Shown piece by piece: positions 10,084 through 26,690 of a DNA stretch of 39,782 bases. Every line of letters begins with the position of its first letter. Position 1 is the stretch's first letter. This DNA comes from Sphaeroforma sirkka (lineage: Eukaryota; Opisthokonta; Ichthyosporea; Ichthyophonida): the NCBI GenBank assembly GCA_001586965.3, contig LUCW03000263.1:1-39782 (forward strand), given 5' to 3'. The position numbers were made by a program, and so were the translations under genes. Under the pieces are notes generated by a model, which worked only from the letters and a program-made list of their open reading frames with translations, was not told the origin of the DNA and did no database searches.

Positions 10084-12002
10084 TATAATAAATATGTATA
10101 TATCAGGCTATATCCGGAAAATATAGTGTGGAGGATGATATCTATGCGCACGCAGACTAATCCGTGTGTGTGTGTTGTGTGTGTGAGTAATGTAAGTCGT
10201 CTTGTGCTGCGTGCATCGGTACAATAATTTTGGGCTCTCGTATAGCTTGAACACAATTCCACACAACTCAACGACGCGTAAGTCACACCTCTTACACTGG
10301 CTCCAGTCTCTCACACCACACGAGAAAATAAAAACCAAGTTTTTGATTTCCACTGTCGTGTACACACAATGTCGATAAAAACCAGTGTTGATTTTCAGGC
10401 ACAGACTCTCACTGTCTCACAGGACAGTGCCCAGTGGCAACTGGCAACTGGCAACTAGCATATTTAGACTTTTCTAAAAATAGTACACACCATTAGTTTT
10501 TCAGTAGTTAACTAGTCATTGGCCAGTGACACAGGTCACCCATGCGCGCAAGTATTTATTTTTCCTTGCTCTTGTAGAATGTACTTCCCAGTACATTTTC
10601 ACGAGGTTTATTTGCACAGGAGGCCGGTGAGGTTCAATTTAGAAGGCTCTATGTAAATATGATTTACACAGGACTAAATTGGTTGTTTTTTTCTGTTTTT
10701 TTTTATGTTTTGTTGTTTTTTTATAAATATATGTATTTTTAGGGTGGATAATAAAAATATTGGCTTTTGGTGACGGGGAATTTTTACTATAGAGGTTGTC
10801 CCAGACGTACTGTAATTATTGACGTTCATTGGTCGTTGAGTAACCTAAAATGTTCGTCTAGACGAGTTAGCCACGCATTTTTAATCTCATCCCGATCGGC
10901 CTATTGGTTCCAAAGTTAGGGCTAATACTGGTTTGTACCACAACTGGGTCAAACTAGCCATACGTAGGCGCTGTGAGGTCTATGTACACCCATCCCATGC
11001 TCCTAGGATCAAAGTATGTTGCTTTTTTAACACTCTTTAGGAGGATATATGTGCACGCACAGCTATATATATATATAAGTCGCTGGTGTAGTTTGATTGT
11101 ATAATTCTTACTAGATGTCTATTGCAGTTTACTAACAAATGATGGGCGGTGGCAGTTTGGCAAATTGGTTACTTCTTATAAGCTTTACAATTTGAGACGA
11201 TATATGTTACATTCTTTTGTAGAAGATTTCCATTCACGTAGCTTATATTGTGGTTTTATCGAACTGTCCCGATCTTACGAATATTTTACATAGAATATTG
11301 AAAACCAATCGCGGCTTCCATTTTCCGTTTTGAGATTATGAAAAATGTTATATACCTGTCAGAACCGAAATCGTTTGAACGCTCATATTTAAGCTATTCA
11401 ATTATTGTCTGAAAGCTAGTATATAGCACCTCCCTATGAGAGAGAAGAGATCCGAGTACTGAGTAAGCTTAGAGATCCAACTTGGGTCTGAGGCTACTTT
11501 TACACTTGCCTGTCGGCCTGTAGAAGGTACGCCAGGGAGAAGGTGTATTTACAAATTACAAGTACCAACTAAAACGGAAGCTGGGCTGGTGTCCTCAGTC
11601 ATTCCTCCCGTTCTTGAATATGTACAGCTTTTTTTTTATATAAAAAATTGGTACCCAGTCAATTTCAAATTTGGACCGGTCCTAATTTCAGGGTGACTGG
11701 TGGCTATATGCGCGGGGCAAGTGCCCACATTCCCAGTCCCAGAGTGGGCATAAATAGCTTTGTTGGTTAGGTTACTCAGCGCGTGGGGATTGGGAATGTG
11801 TGAAAGTCGAAAAAGCCATGCGATCCGATCTTGGGGCCACCTACAGATATTCAAATACAGTCATAACTACACATTGTATAGATTAGATGGAGAGCTACAA
11901 ACAGTGAAGTCAACACATAAATAACGTCGGCAATTGTATATATTTATTATATTAGGTCGTAGACGTGCGTATACCCTATTCAGTACACATTCGATAGTAA
12001 AC
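10084..12002. promoter_or_regulatory. Shared intergenic region between divergent hnRNP paralogues
   Basis: 1.9 kb between start codons at 10083 (minus) and 12003 (plus); it must contain both 5'UTRs and promoters. I see no clear TATA box close to either ATG. It contains three tandem GGCAACT copies (10436-10456), T-rich runs near 10680-10730, a short (TA)n at 11064-11077, and no credible exon. Confidence 0.5.
10436..10456 (+). repeat. Three tandem copies of a 7-mer, GGCAACT
   Basis: GGCAACT is repeated three times head to tail in the divergent promoter region, about 350 bases upstream of the minus-strand start codon. It could be a cluster of binding sites or simple slippage. Confidence 0.6.
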
Positions 12003-17531
<5,529 letters not shown>

Positions 17532-17797
17532 GTAATAATAATCATAAACAAACGAAAAGTCTGATCACGAGTTACGGTATTTCAAGACACTGGCTAGTGC
17601 ACAAGAATCGCATGTGTGCTCATCGCTTGTTTCCGTTCGTTCGGAATGGCTTAGTATGTAATTGACACTACTAGAGGGTCAGAGCCAGATGCATGCCGAC
17701 AAAATTACTCCATTGAAAGCTATTTCACAGTTGTCAAGCTACTACTCCAATATTGAATGTCGAATGTAAATTTATCAATCAATATTAACGGTACTTC

Positions 17798-18242
17798 ATG
17801 ATTAGATTTGAAAACGCTACATCTGATTACTTGCCATCGAGGGTTTTAGCGAAACGAATTACATACGGTACAACCATTTGCGACCAAAATAAAAAGGTAA
17901 AGCCTGAAAGTAATCTAAAAAAAATAGACAACTTGCAAGTTGAATTGTGTATTTGCAGCGAACGAAATATCGAGGTATAGTAAAAGTGACGACTATACCT
18001 ATCTGACGGTAGCTTGGTCACCACGAGCCATTACTGACTACTGTATGCTCACTGTGGTGTGAGAAATCTTCAATTCGAGACAACGAATTGTTTTCCAGGT
18101 ATCATACCTGCTGCCAGCAAATGACTACCTTGAAAGAGGGAAAGTTGTACCACATTCATTCGATGCTTTGAAGGCAGCAGATACGAACCTCTGTCCTGTT
18201 GCGGCTGAGCGAGACACAGTGGGTATAGAGCTACCGTGGTGA
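17798..18242 (+). CDS. Doubtful two-exon small gene, about 80 residues
   Basis: ATG at 17798 opens 33 codons ending AAG|GTAAAG (17896). The frame continues in phase 0 from a good acceptor TTTTCCAG at 18098, reading VSYLLPANDYLERGKVV and ending TGA at 18240-18242. A second acceptor (TTTGCAG, 17958) would add a short exon that quickly meets a stop. Composition looks protein-like but no family is recognised. Against it: an AATAAA at 17888-17893 suggests this may just be the 3' end of the hnRNP transcript. Confidence 0.25.
17888..17893 (+). terminator. Possible poly(A) signal of the plus-strand hnRNP gene
   Basis: AATAAA about 357 bases after the TAA at 17531, a plausible 3'UTR length. No nearer AATAAA was seen. 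Confidence 0.4.
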
Positions 18243-19908
18243 TGCTTACTATAGAAATGAGCTATTGTTTGCCTATAGTGTGTTATATAACATGTGCTGG
18301 CAATGATGTATAGTACATGATCGTGGTGACACGATTCTGGGTGTAGGGCGCTAATCACGATGAAAGTATACCACGCAGAGCACCGAAAAGATGTATTTTG
18401 CTTTATTTACTGACGCCTCTGCACTAGTTACGTGTACGGAATGACAAATTTTATAGTATTCCCTATAAACGCGAGCTCAATTACCGATTTTAAGCCGCTA
18501 CTTTCCATAGCGAGTCGACGAATAAGAACAACTGGATCGTCTCCCCAGTGATTTAGAGACAATCAGTCGGAGCTGGAATGACGATATCTCGTGTGTTGCC
18601 ATTGCTTTCAAAAATCTATTCATCCTAAAGATTTGCGTAAGTGGCAATCAGCGCCAAATCACCCACGTTGCATATTTGTCTCTTGATCACATTACAAACG
18701 TAAGTGGCTCCCCGATTGACTGCTAGATTCCACCAGCATAGTCTATTTTAATTTTCTCATTGCAAATTTATTGTCAGAATGTATTTTGTCGGCTACAGTA
18801 GTCGGCTCAGAAACTCTGGACTGTTGAGATTTACCAAGTAACCACATGTGCCTGATAGCAGTTGTTGAAATTACTTTTGAACTGCTTCCCCATATTTTAT
18901 TTTGAACACGGACATTTCGACAAAATTTGAATTAGAAAACACAGATAAAAATTCAGTCCGGTACTTTCAGACTAATGACTTTTCCTAGTTGAGGCAATCG
19001 TACTTGAGAAGAGGTCTATTGTATCCTTTGACTCGTACCTTTCGGCTACTCTCCGTACTCTATATTTTTTTAAATATCCTTACTTAGGTATGTCAAAACA
19101 AAGCTGACGTAGGATTATCCAAAGAACAAGTGAGAAATAAAATATCTGCCAGGGGGTTTTAAGAACTTTACTTTATTGCAAGAAGCTGAGTAAGAAGGAG
19201 CACAGAAGGTGCACAGAAGGTGCAGAGACAAGAAAGTACCAAGAGGGTACCAGCTGAGGAACACTATTCGGCTCAAAAAAATACGAAGAAAGGAGGACGA
19301 GGAAGCAACGAAGAAGTTACCCTTCGCACCAGGACGACAACGGAGACCAATAGGGTAGTGTTCCATAAGTTTCGTGTATACAAGGGGGAAGAAATCACCC
19401 CAAATGCCAAAGTGATAGAATCATCAATGTTGTGGATTTTCTACAATAAAAAAGCGTGAAAAATATGATTTGAATAGAACACTGTACATTCACGTAATAT
19501 CAAGGAAGCCCTAATAGCCATAAGTAGCTACAACAGTGGTGAAGAATCACGAACTTGCGCAGGTTAAAGTATTTAGAAGCCACTATAGCAATTCTCATTC
19601 GAGGAATATCCAGGACCGCACAGTAAAACGCCTGCGGGATATAGCTGGGAACATTTACAGGCTTCATGGGAAGACGAGTCTAGCCATAGGGCATCCAATC
19701 TTTTATATAGCTATGAGATTCTAGTCGATAAGTATACAAACAATTATCAAGGTCAACGACTAAGAGACTCAAACTATAAGAAATACTAGAGTCCATCAGC
19801 ACCAAATACGATTTCATGTGCAAGTATTCAGACTATAGAGAAGTTCCTAGAGAATGAAGCTGGTATATCGAATGAGATGACAATTAACACTACGAAATCA
19901 AGATAACT
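18243..19908. other. Intergenic region and presumed leader of retroelement 1
   Basis: No gene recognised. I could not find a 5' copy of the LTR that begins at 26691, so element 1 appears 5'-truncated or its 5' LTR is too diverged to see. At 19199-19227 a GCACAGAAGGT unit is tandemly repeated about 2.5 times. The ORF at 19220-19459 is Lys/Arg/Thr-rich without a recognised domain. Confidence 0.4.
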
Positions 19909-21835
19909 ATGACACCAGTGATAACTCCATCTACTATTCCTGAGGAGATTAATCCAAAGGGTAAAGGACCAATTACGGAAGTCAATTACGACGACCCCGG
20001 CGACGATGAAGTCCAGCCCGATAAGGGGCCGACGAAAGACGAACCACAGGCTAGCGCATCTACCCACATCAGTAAGTTGCTCGATGAACATGCTGAACTT
20101 AAGAATCAGTTAGCTGCCTAGAGAAACAACTCACACTAGAGAAGTTATCTATCGCACACGTAGATCGAATGTACGGAACTGGCGAGAAAGCTAAACGCCT
20201 ACGTGAATATGTCTCTAACGACACCATTGCAGCTGTAAAAGAGCAGTCAAAACATCGCTTAGAGAAGACCAATGAGGAGTACCACGATCTAAGTAATAAG
20301 CCGGCCGAAATAAGCCCGGAGAATGTTCCCTGGGAAAGTCTACTTCCACGGGACCAGGCACTATTTACTCCAATACCATCACCGGGACACGAGTCTCCCG
20401 TTTTGGAGGGTATTATAGACCCAACCGCTGGGAAGAATACACCTCCCCCCTTACCTAATTGGGGGAAGGCACATCGCACCCAGCCAAAGTCGACGTGTGA
20501 GATTATCGTACCGGATGATCCTAAGATCTTCATTCCAACACACGTCTCAGTAACGAGCGTCGTGAAGCGTCGACCATGGACTTTAATATCCACCTAAAGG
20601 GAACTAAAGCTTCCCGCATACATGCGAGTGATGTGGAGTACTCACAGAAGGACCGCAATGCATTACACCAACCCGCCGAAGACTTTCAGTCCACAGAGGT
20701 AGATATGCTGAATGCAGAAGTGAACGAACTCACAGTTAAGATGGAGCTCGCTCATGACCTGCAAGATCGCCCAGAAATTGATTATTATGCGAAAATAATC
20801 AACATCAAGCAGAAGCGAATCTACCAGTTGCTGCAAGCACAACGCGGGCAGGACCAACGCGATCACCAGAAGTATAAGGGCATGATCAGTCGACTTATGT
20901 CGAACTGGGACTCAAGTACCCAGAAGCCCGAATTCATCAATAATCATGACCTCGAGACTCTGACTCGCTCGTTACACGTGTTTACAGTGATGCTGGAGGC
21001 AAATGACATTGCCCCACCGCAATGGATATCTGCGTTTATGCAGACATTTAATCCAGAAGGAACCAAATATCGGATCCTTCAGAAGCATCTCAAAGAGATC
21101 GATGAGTGTCGTAACTGGCCAGAAGTATGTTGGCTAGTGACATCCTTATTAAGCAAGGATATGCGCAGTCCAGGACTATGTTCAATTCTGGCACCACCAA
21201 CAGCGAATACTAGCATCTTGAGCTATATTCTGAAACTCGATGCGGACCTTGTCAGACCTGATATTAAGAGGGATGACAAGCCACGCTGGTAAGAGTTGTT
21301 GGCAATGCATGTATTCTGTATGAACATAGGCAGTAATGATCGAGAGCGCCTTTACCTCGAGCTACGTCGCAAGTATGCGAACGAAACGAGAGATAACGGA
21401 CAGGAGAAGAAGTTTCACCTGACTCGACTGCGCTGGAATCAGTTCTATGAAACTGTTTCCAACACTTATCCCTCTGATCGAGTAACCTCGAGAGAGAAGG
21501 TGGTTCTTAAGAAACTACGTGATCAGATAGATCAAGGGTATGTATCCCGACAAACATCTAACGAACGTCCGAATGTTCGTCCGCGTGAATCAGCGCAGCA
21601 CTCACGGCCTAATAAAAGGGTACGTGCTGAGAAGGAAGCACTATACAAGCAAGTTAAGAAGTGTGCCGACGAGAAGTGTGGATACGATATGTATCAGCTT
21701 GCCCCGAACGGTTATTGGAATGGGCGGCACTCAGCTACTTGCAAACGCTTTATTAATAAGTGTGACAAGTGTGAGAAAACCAACGGTTATCACGCCAAGA
21801 CATGTGACCGGAAACCCGATATCAAACTGGAATGA
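19909..21835 (+). pseudogene. Element 1 gag (broken)
   Basis: Four consecutive open segments (19909-20121, 20169-20597, 20576-21292, 21296-21835) separated by stops at 20119 and 21290 and a frame change near 20590. The first parts are acidic and Pro-rich. The third has a coiled-coil-like helix followed by a capsid-like region (FMQTFNPEGTKYRILQ, then DECRNWPEVCWLV) matching the corresponding part of element 3 gag. The fourth ends in two Cys/His clusters. Gag would form the particle and bind RNA. Confidence 0.75.
21657..21812 (+). other. Tandem variant zinc fingers of element 1 Gag
   Basis: Two Cys/His clusters: first C-x3-C-x15-H-x3-C (CADEKC ... GRHSATC), second C-x2-C-x6-H-x3-C (CDKCEKTNGYHAKTC). 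The retroviral knuckle is C-x2-C-x4-H-x4-C, so both depart from it. The same two-cluster layout recurs in element 3. Confidence 0.6.
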
Positions 21836-22150
21836 AGGCACTACCGGGTTCAATCTATACAAAAACAATACAACGACTCTTTAGACGAGCGTGTAATAAT
21901 CCCTATATATTGCAACGGAAATAAAGTCCTTGCGTTGATTGATCCTGGTTCAGAAATTTCATGTATATCCGATCGCTTTGCATGAATGAAAGATATCGAA
22001 CGTAGAACACAAACTACTCACCTTATATTAGCTGATGAGAAGACTTCCAAGTACGATACGATGGCTACCGATGTTAAAATCTCATTAGCCGACCATCGCC
22101 ACATTACAACCCAAGCTGTGATAGTAAAGATGTCACAGAAGTACGACATT

Positions 22151-22155
22151 ATCGT
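22151..22155 (+). repeat. Left target-site duplication ATCGT
   Basis: ATCGT immediately before the inserted LTR; repeated at 22833-22837. Removing the insertion and one copy restores protease codons, which confirms the junction. Confidence 0.8.
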
Positions 22156-22832
22156 ATAGTATTTGCTGGCTAGTAAATCGATGTTAGACAGTCTAGAAGC
22201 AGTACACTACTGTAACTACTAAATAACTGAAAAATATGTAAATTTCGATGGAAAACTACTAGGTTTCAAACTATATTAAGCTAAAATACAATTTAGTCAG
22301 TTAGGATTTAGCAGTGGTAGCTTGTGTAAGAATGATCGGGACTGCCTCTTGTTAAGAGCCTAAATATCATCGATCACACAGGGCGTACCTCTAGATGTTC
22401 TTTATTGAATAATTTTCACTAGAAGTACTAAGTGTTCATGACCACATGCCTAATTTGTAGATAGACATAATAGCGTAAGTCACGTTAATACATTAGCTGA
22501 TATAAATAAAGTTCCATCTGAAGAAAAGTTAAAAAAAGAAAAAGACTTATTGGATTTTGGAGATTGGCGGGAGGACCAAAATCTATAAGTAGTAGTTCGG
22601 AGATTATAAAATTTAGTTTATAATATCCTACATCTACTAATGCCTCAAATAGGTCCAAGTAGATGAGTCATACCAAATACTCAGGCTATTGGAGCCATCA
22701 AAGTGAATTTAGAACACTTTGGAAATATTGGAAATAGAGCTTGTACTAAATTATTCAAAATACAAATAAAAACCAATGTATTATCTCAATTAATCTTGAT
22801 ATTTTAGGCTGACCGGAGGCCGTATTTCTACA
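22156..22832 (-). mobile_element. Solo LTR of the element 2/3 family
   Basis: 677 bp on the minus strand beginning TGTAGAAATACGGCCTCCGG. It is highly similar to the LTRs starting at 32360 (plus) and 33972 (minus) and is bounded by a 5 bp duplication. No internal region remains, so it is a solo LTR left by LTR-LTR recombination. Its other end reads AATACTAT rather than the expected CA. It is the only complete LTR of this family in the window; the other two stop near LTR position 560-595. Confidence 0.8.
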
Positions 22833-22837
22833 ATCGT
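22833..22837 (+). repeat. Right target-site duplication ATCGT
   Basis: Second copy of ATCGT directly after the LTR terminus TCTACA, followed by CGGAATG of the interrupted protease. Confidence 0.8.
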
Positions 22838-22841
22838 CGGA

Positions 22842-24355
22842 ATGAGTGATTTACTTACATTAGGTATAACCATAACTGGTTTACCGAACAATGTAGATCC
22901 ATTAAAGGATCAATCAGATGATAATTGTCTGAAACCATATATACCACCATCCGACACAGTCAAGGAAATAGTACCTGACTTTGCGGAAAAGATCGTTGAT
23001 CTAATCTTAGTAAATAAGAAGATCAAGATCACTGACTGGGCTAAGTTCCGTTTTAACGACGGATATGTTAGTTTAGATTTAACCAAGGTAGACTTTACTC
23101 AGCTGAAGTGTCCATCAAGAAACTATGTATCTTGGAGACACGAAGCCGTAGTAAAAGAACAAGTCGAGAAATGGTTAACAGATGGAGTGATAGAAATAAA
23201 CTATCAACAAACTTCAGTAAACTTGGCATTACTTGCCGTTGATCAACATAACTCTGACGGTTCATTTAAGGAGGTCAGAGTATGTTTAGATATGAGTCCA
23301 ATAAATAAATTATTGCCAACTCATAGCTTTCACTTACCTCGTATAAACGAGTTGTTAAGAAGAATGGAAGGTGCCACAGTATTTACAACTATAGACCTAA
23401 CACAAGGATACCACCAAATGAAGGTATATGAACCCCACCGTAAATACTTTAGTTTACATGGAAGGGTAAACAATATCGCTTTAAGGGCGCACCTTTTGGG
23501 TTACACTCCCTACCAGCATTCTTCCAACAAGTAATGGAGGAAATGTTTGCAGACATGCCTAACGTACAAGTCTACATAGATGACATAGTCATCTTCTCAA
23601 AGACTAAAGTCGAACACGAAGCATTAGTCAGACGAGTACTACAAAGATTAAATGAACAGAACTTCAAAATTAATGAGAAGAAATATCATTTTGCTATGAG
23701 TGAGATTCAACTCTTAAAGTATAGAATCTCAGGGGAAGGTATTAAAATCGACCCCGGAAAGGTAGAACATCTCTTAGATTGGAGAACTCCAACAACCGGG
23801 AGAGATGTAAATAGCATGTGTGGATTCCTAAACTTCTTTTCAGATGGCGTTCCACACCTAGCAGATTACTTAAACCTTTTTGGACACTTAAGATGTCACA
23901 AAGGTAAGTTAGGGGAGCTATGGACTAAAGAGTGTGATGAGGCATTTAAGATCCTCAAGCACGCAGTACAACAAGCACCTGTGGTTCAAGGACCAGTTGA
24001 TGGCGTGCCGTTTGAAATAGCAACGGACGCATCAGACCTAGCACTAGGAGGAGTATTGTATCAGGTTATAGATAATAAACCTAGATACATACAATTCTTT
24101 AGCCGTGCTATGAATGCATCACAGTTGAATTATCCAACTGTTAAACAAGAATTATTAGCTATAGTAACAGCTATGACACACTTTAGAGATTACCTCTATG
24201 GAATAGCATTTACGCTGATGTGTGATCAAAAGTCTCTTCAATACATGAAAGAGATGAAGCCGGACTCTCAATTATTGAGCAGATGGCATGATACAATATA
24301 AAAATTTCACTTTGATATAAAACATTTACCAGGCATACATAACCACTTACCGGAT
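22842..24355 (+). pseudogene. Element 1 reverse transcriptase and RNase H (broken)
   Basis: RT blocks are clear: NLALLAVDQ, RVCLDMSPIN, FTTIDLTQGYHQM (catalytic Asp), and YIDDIVIF (23572 on; second and third catalytic Asp). RNase H has ATDASDLALGG, KQELLAIV, CDQKSLQYM and PGIHNHLPDMLSR, supplying the acidic residues. A T run near 23452-23456 is one base short and shifts the frame until 23534. An in-frame TAA at 24299-24301 interrupts the RNase H end. Otherwise the reading frames are long and clean, so decay is recent. Confidence 0.9.
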
Positions 24356-24985
24356 ATGTTGTCCAGGTTTATACCAGACTTTAATAAGTCAGTCCGCGAA
24401 CTCTTAGCCACTGATTGGAAATGTAATCCAAGATGGTTTGAGATAGCACAAAACACATTCGGCCCACATACTATAGATATGTTCGCCGCGCATCATAACG
24501 CGCAATTAAAAGATTATAGGACGTTAAATCACCCTCTAGGAGATGCCTTTCAATTGGATCTCTCCAAACATAACGCGTGGGCTAATCCACCGTGGCAGCT
24601 AATTGCCCAATTATTAAACTACGTTCAGATACATAAAGCTATCTTAACGTTGTGTTGTCCCCTACGGAAATTAGATCCGTGGCTCAATAAATTAATAAGC
24701 ATGATACAATGCGAGCCAATATATTTAGATAGGGAAGTAGATACCTTCCTCTATCAGGGTACCCGAGCAGTCCAAAAGACGCCCTGGAGACATACTATAA
24801 TATGTCGTATAGGTCCTATAGGTACAACCTCATGGACCCCTTCTGCGACCTTCTTTAACAAGGTCAAAGAATCAGATATTCCACCCTCTACCAAATTGAA
24901 CGTTAACCAGTTCAAAGACAACACAGCACTTGAAGTTTGTGCACAAGAAATACAATCTACTACTGACTATGAACGAGAACCCTGA
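24356..24985 (+). CDS. Methyltransferase-like pol domain of element 1 (NPPW motif)
   Basis: 209-residue open segment between RNase H and integrase. Features: FGPHTIDMFAAHHN, then GDAFQLDLSKHN, then AWANPPWQLIAQLL (NPPW at 24584-24595), then LTLCCPLRKLDPWL. This layout resembles the N6-adenine-methyltransferase-like domain that follows RNase H in DIRS-type retrotransposons, where DPPY/NPPW is the catalytic motif IV of amino-methyltransferases. Whether it has activity is unknown; no SAM-binding glycine motif is obvious. It ends at TGA 24983-24985 in the linker before integrase. Confidence 0.6.
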   Translation: MLSRFIPDFNKSVRELLATDWKCNPRWFEIAQNTFGPHTIDMFAAHHNAQLKDYRTLNHPLGDAFQLDLSKHNAWANPPWQLIAQLLNYVQIHKAILTLCCPLRKLDPWLNKLISMIQCEPIYLDREVDTFLYQGTRAVQKTPWRHTIICRIGPIGTTSWTPSATFFNKVKESDIPPSTKLNVNQFKDNTALEVCAQEIQSTTDYEREP

Positions 24986-25082
24986 TTTACATGCACACAT
25001 ATTACGACTACTAAACAAGTCAAGTGTAGCATATTTATATGAACTCACTAAAGATGCGCATACAAAAGGATGAGAGGGGTCT

Positions 25083-26495
25083 GTGAATACAACAGACGTA
25101 GAGAACACGCAAGTGGATTCTCAACACCCTACCTTTATACAGGAAGAGCAGAATGATGATAACATTCTCTCTTGGCTGATGCAAAATCATAAGCTGAAGC
25201 ACCAGAACGTAGTAGAAGCACTTAAAGATGCTAAACGAAATGGGATAGCGCATCCCAAGTTGGCAACTTTAGTTGACAAAGTATATCAGTCATGCACAGA
25301 CTGTGATCTCAATCAGATCAAGCGCTATGGGTTCGCACCGCTTAAGAGTGTGACCGAAGATGCTCCATAGCGCAGGGTCATCATTGATCTGGTTGACCTG
25401 CCTACGTCCGAGCACTCAGGCGACCGTTACATATGCCACTTCTTTGATGTGGCGTCACGGTTTAACTTACTTTACCCCCTTAAGGATAAAAGTACGCAGA
25501 CCGTGGCAGAATTATGTTGCCAAGTCTTTGCTGACCACGGGTGGCCAGGTATTATGTGCTCTGATAACGGTAGCGAGTTCTGTGATGACATTATGGAATC
25601 ATTAGTACTCGTATCAGGCATGTGCCATAAGAGAGGTGTGCCATATAAACCGCAAACACAAGGCGCAAATGAAACACGCCATAGAAGACTTAAGTTCTTC
25701 TTACGCACTGCATTAACGGATGATGCAGATGATTGGCCGTACCATCTTAAATGGGTACAAACACAAATGAACGAGTGTGCTGATCCGGTTACTGGAACTA
25801 CACCTGTTCACTATTTTCGTGGCAGATATAGTGAGTTACAAATACCCTATAACAAGGATGAACCTGATCGCCATGAGTTACCATGGTTAGAAAAGGTACA
25901 ACGTATACATAACGTTGTATACCCTTGCTTGCGAGAAACACGTAATATAGCCTTATTAAAAAGGCAAAACAGATGGAACACTACCAAGAGGATAGCAGAG
26001 TATCAGGTTGGTGACAGAGTTAACATCCGTCAACGCAACTCTGATGCTACTGTATTAACATCTAAATGGATAGGTCCATATATAATCTCAGTAGCAGACA
26101 CTAAAAGCGGAACGTACGAGGTTAATAACCCCGATGGTTCTAGTGCGCTTAATATAGGCACAAGTCGTATTCCGATTACTGAGATTATACTCGCAAGAAG
26201 ACATGACTCTAATGCCCCTCTTGATCGTTCTGAATTTAAGGACATAATGTGGAGAACGGATAAGGGAGGTTACACATACTATCGTACACGCTTTATAGAC
26301 GGTACGATCGCTGAGTTAACTTCAGACGCTTTTGACAATCAAGACTATCTAAAAGCCTTTAATAGAAAATGGCGTAAACGCCTACATAAGTCACAAGCTG
26401 ATAAAGACAGCGTGTTCCCAACATCTGAAGGTACGGAAGTTAAAACTTACCCACCTACAGCATTTATCCCGAGCTTTACTGCACATCCTTCATAG
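25083..26495 (+). pseudogene. Element 1 integrase with chromodomain-like C-terminus
   Basis: Zinc-binding part: His residues in QNHKLKH and AHPKL region, then CTDC. TAG at 25368-25370 interrupts just before the catalytic core. Core: IDLVDLP (first Asp), CSDNGSEFC (second Asp), GANETRH (Glu), with 35 residues between second Asp and Glu, i.e. DD35E. The GPY/F module is around 26070 (WIGPYIIS). The end (GGYTYYRTRFIDGTIAELTS, then a basic helix) resembles a chromodomain, the module that targets chromoviruses to particular chromatin. The core-to-end ORF (25449-26495) is intact. Confidence 0.88.
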
Positions 26496-26690
26496 GTCCC
26501 AAAGACACTGAAACGTAAGAAACGTCCAGTCGACCACCACGGACCTACTGGACCTAAGCCCAAAACTCACAGGGTAACCGAGAACGTACTTAATGTTTTC
26601 GACCCATTTTTCCTTTCTCGCTTTGCAAATCCAAAATCAGCTTGAGTGAGCAACTAGCCTCTCTTGGATTTCAAAGCTGGGTGGGGGCTG

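Larger units (their letters stand above)
21890..22960 (+). pseudogene. Element 1 aspartic protease, split by a solo LTR
   Basis: The N-terminal half carries IDPGSEIS, the position of the D-[ST]-G active-site motif, with Pro in second place. It has a TGA shortly after (21983). The flap-proximal half (SQKYDII... and MSDLLTLGITITGLP) lies on either side of the 677 bp insertion at 22156-22832. Retropepsin would cleave the polyprotein. Confidence 0.7.
19909..26690 (+). mobile_element. Ty3/gypsy chromovirus-like retrotransposon, element 1 (internal region)
   Basis: Domain order is gag, zinc fingers, protease, RT, RNase H, methyltransferase-like domain, integrase (HHCC, DD35E, GPY/F), chromodomain-like end. 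That order with integrase after RNase H identifies Ty3/gypsy. The copy is defective: several stops in gag, a solo LTR in protease, a one-base loss in RT, and nonsense codons at 24299 and 25368. It is a different subfamily from elements 2 and 3, as their protein sequences differ throughout. Confidence 0.9.

Noticed and set aside
9676-10227. 183-codon plus-strand ORF
   Set aside because: Antisense to the acidic first exon of the minus-strand hnRNP, which has better composition and splice support.
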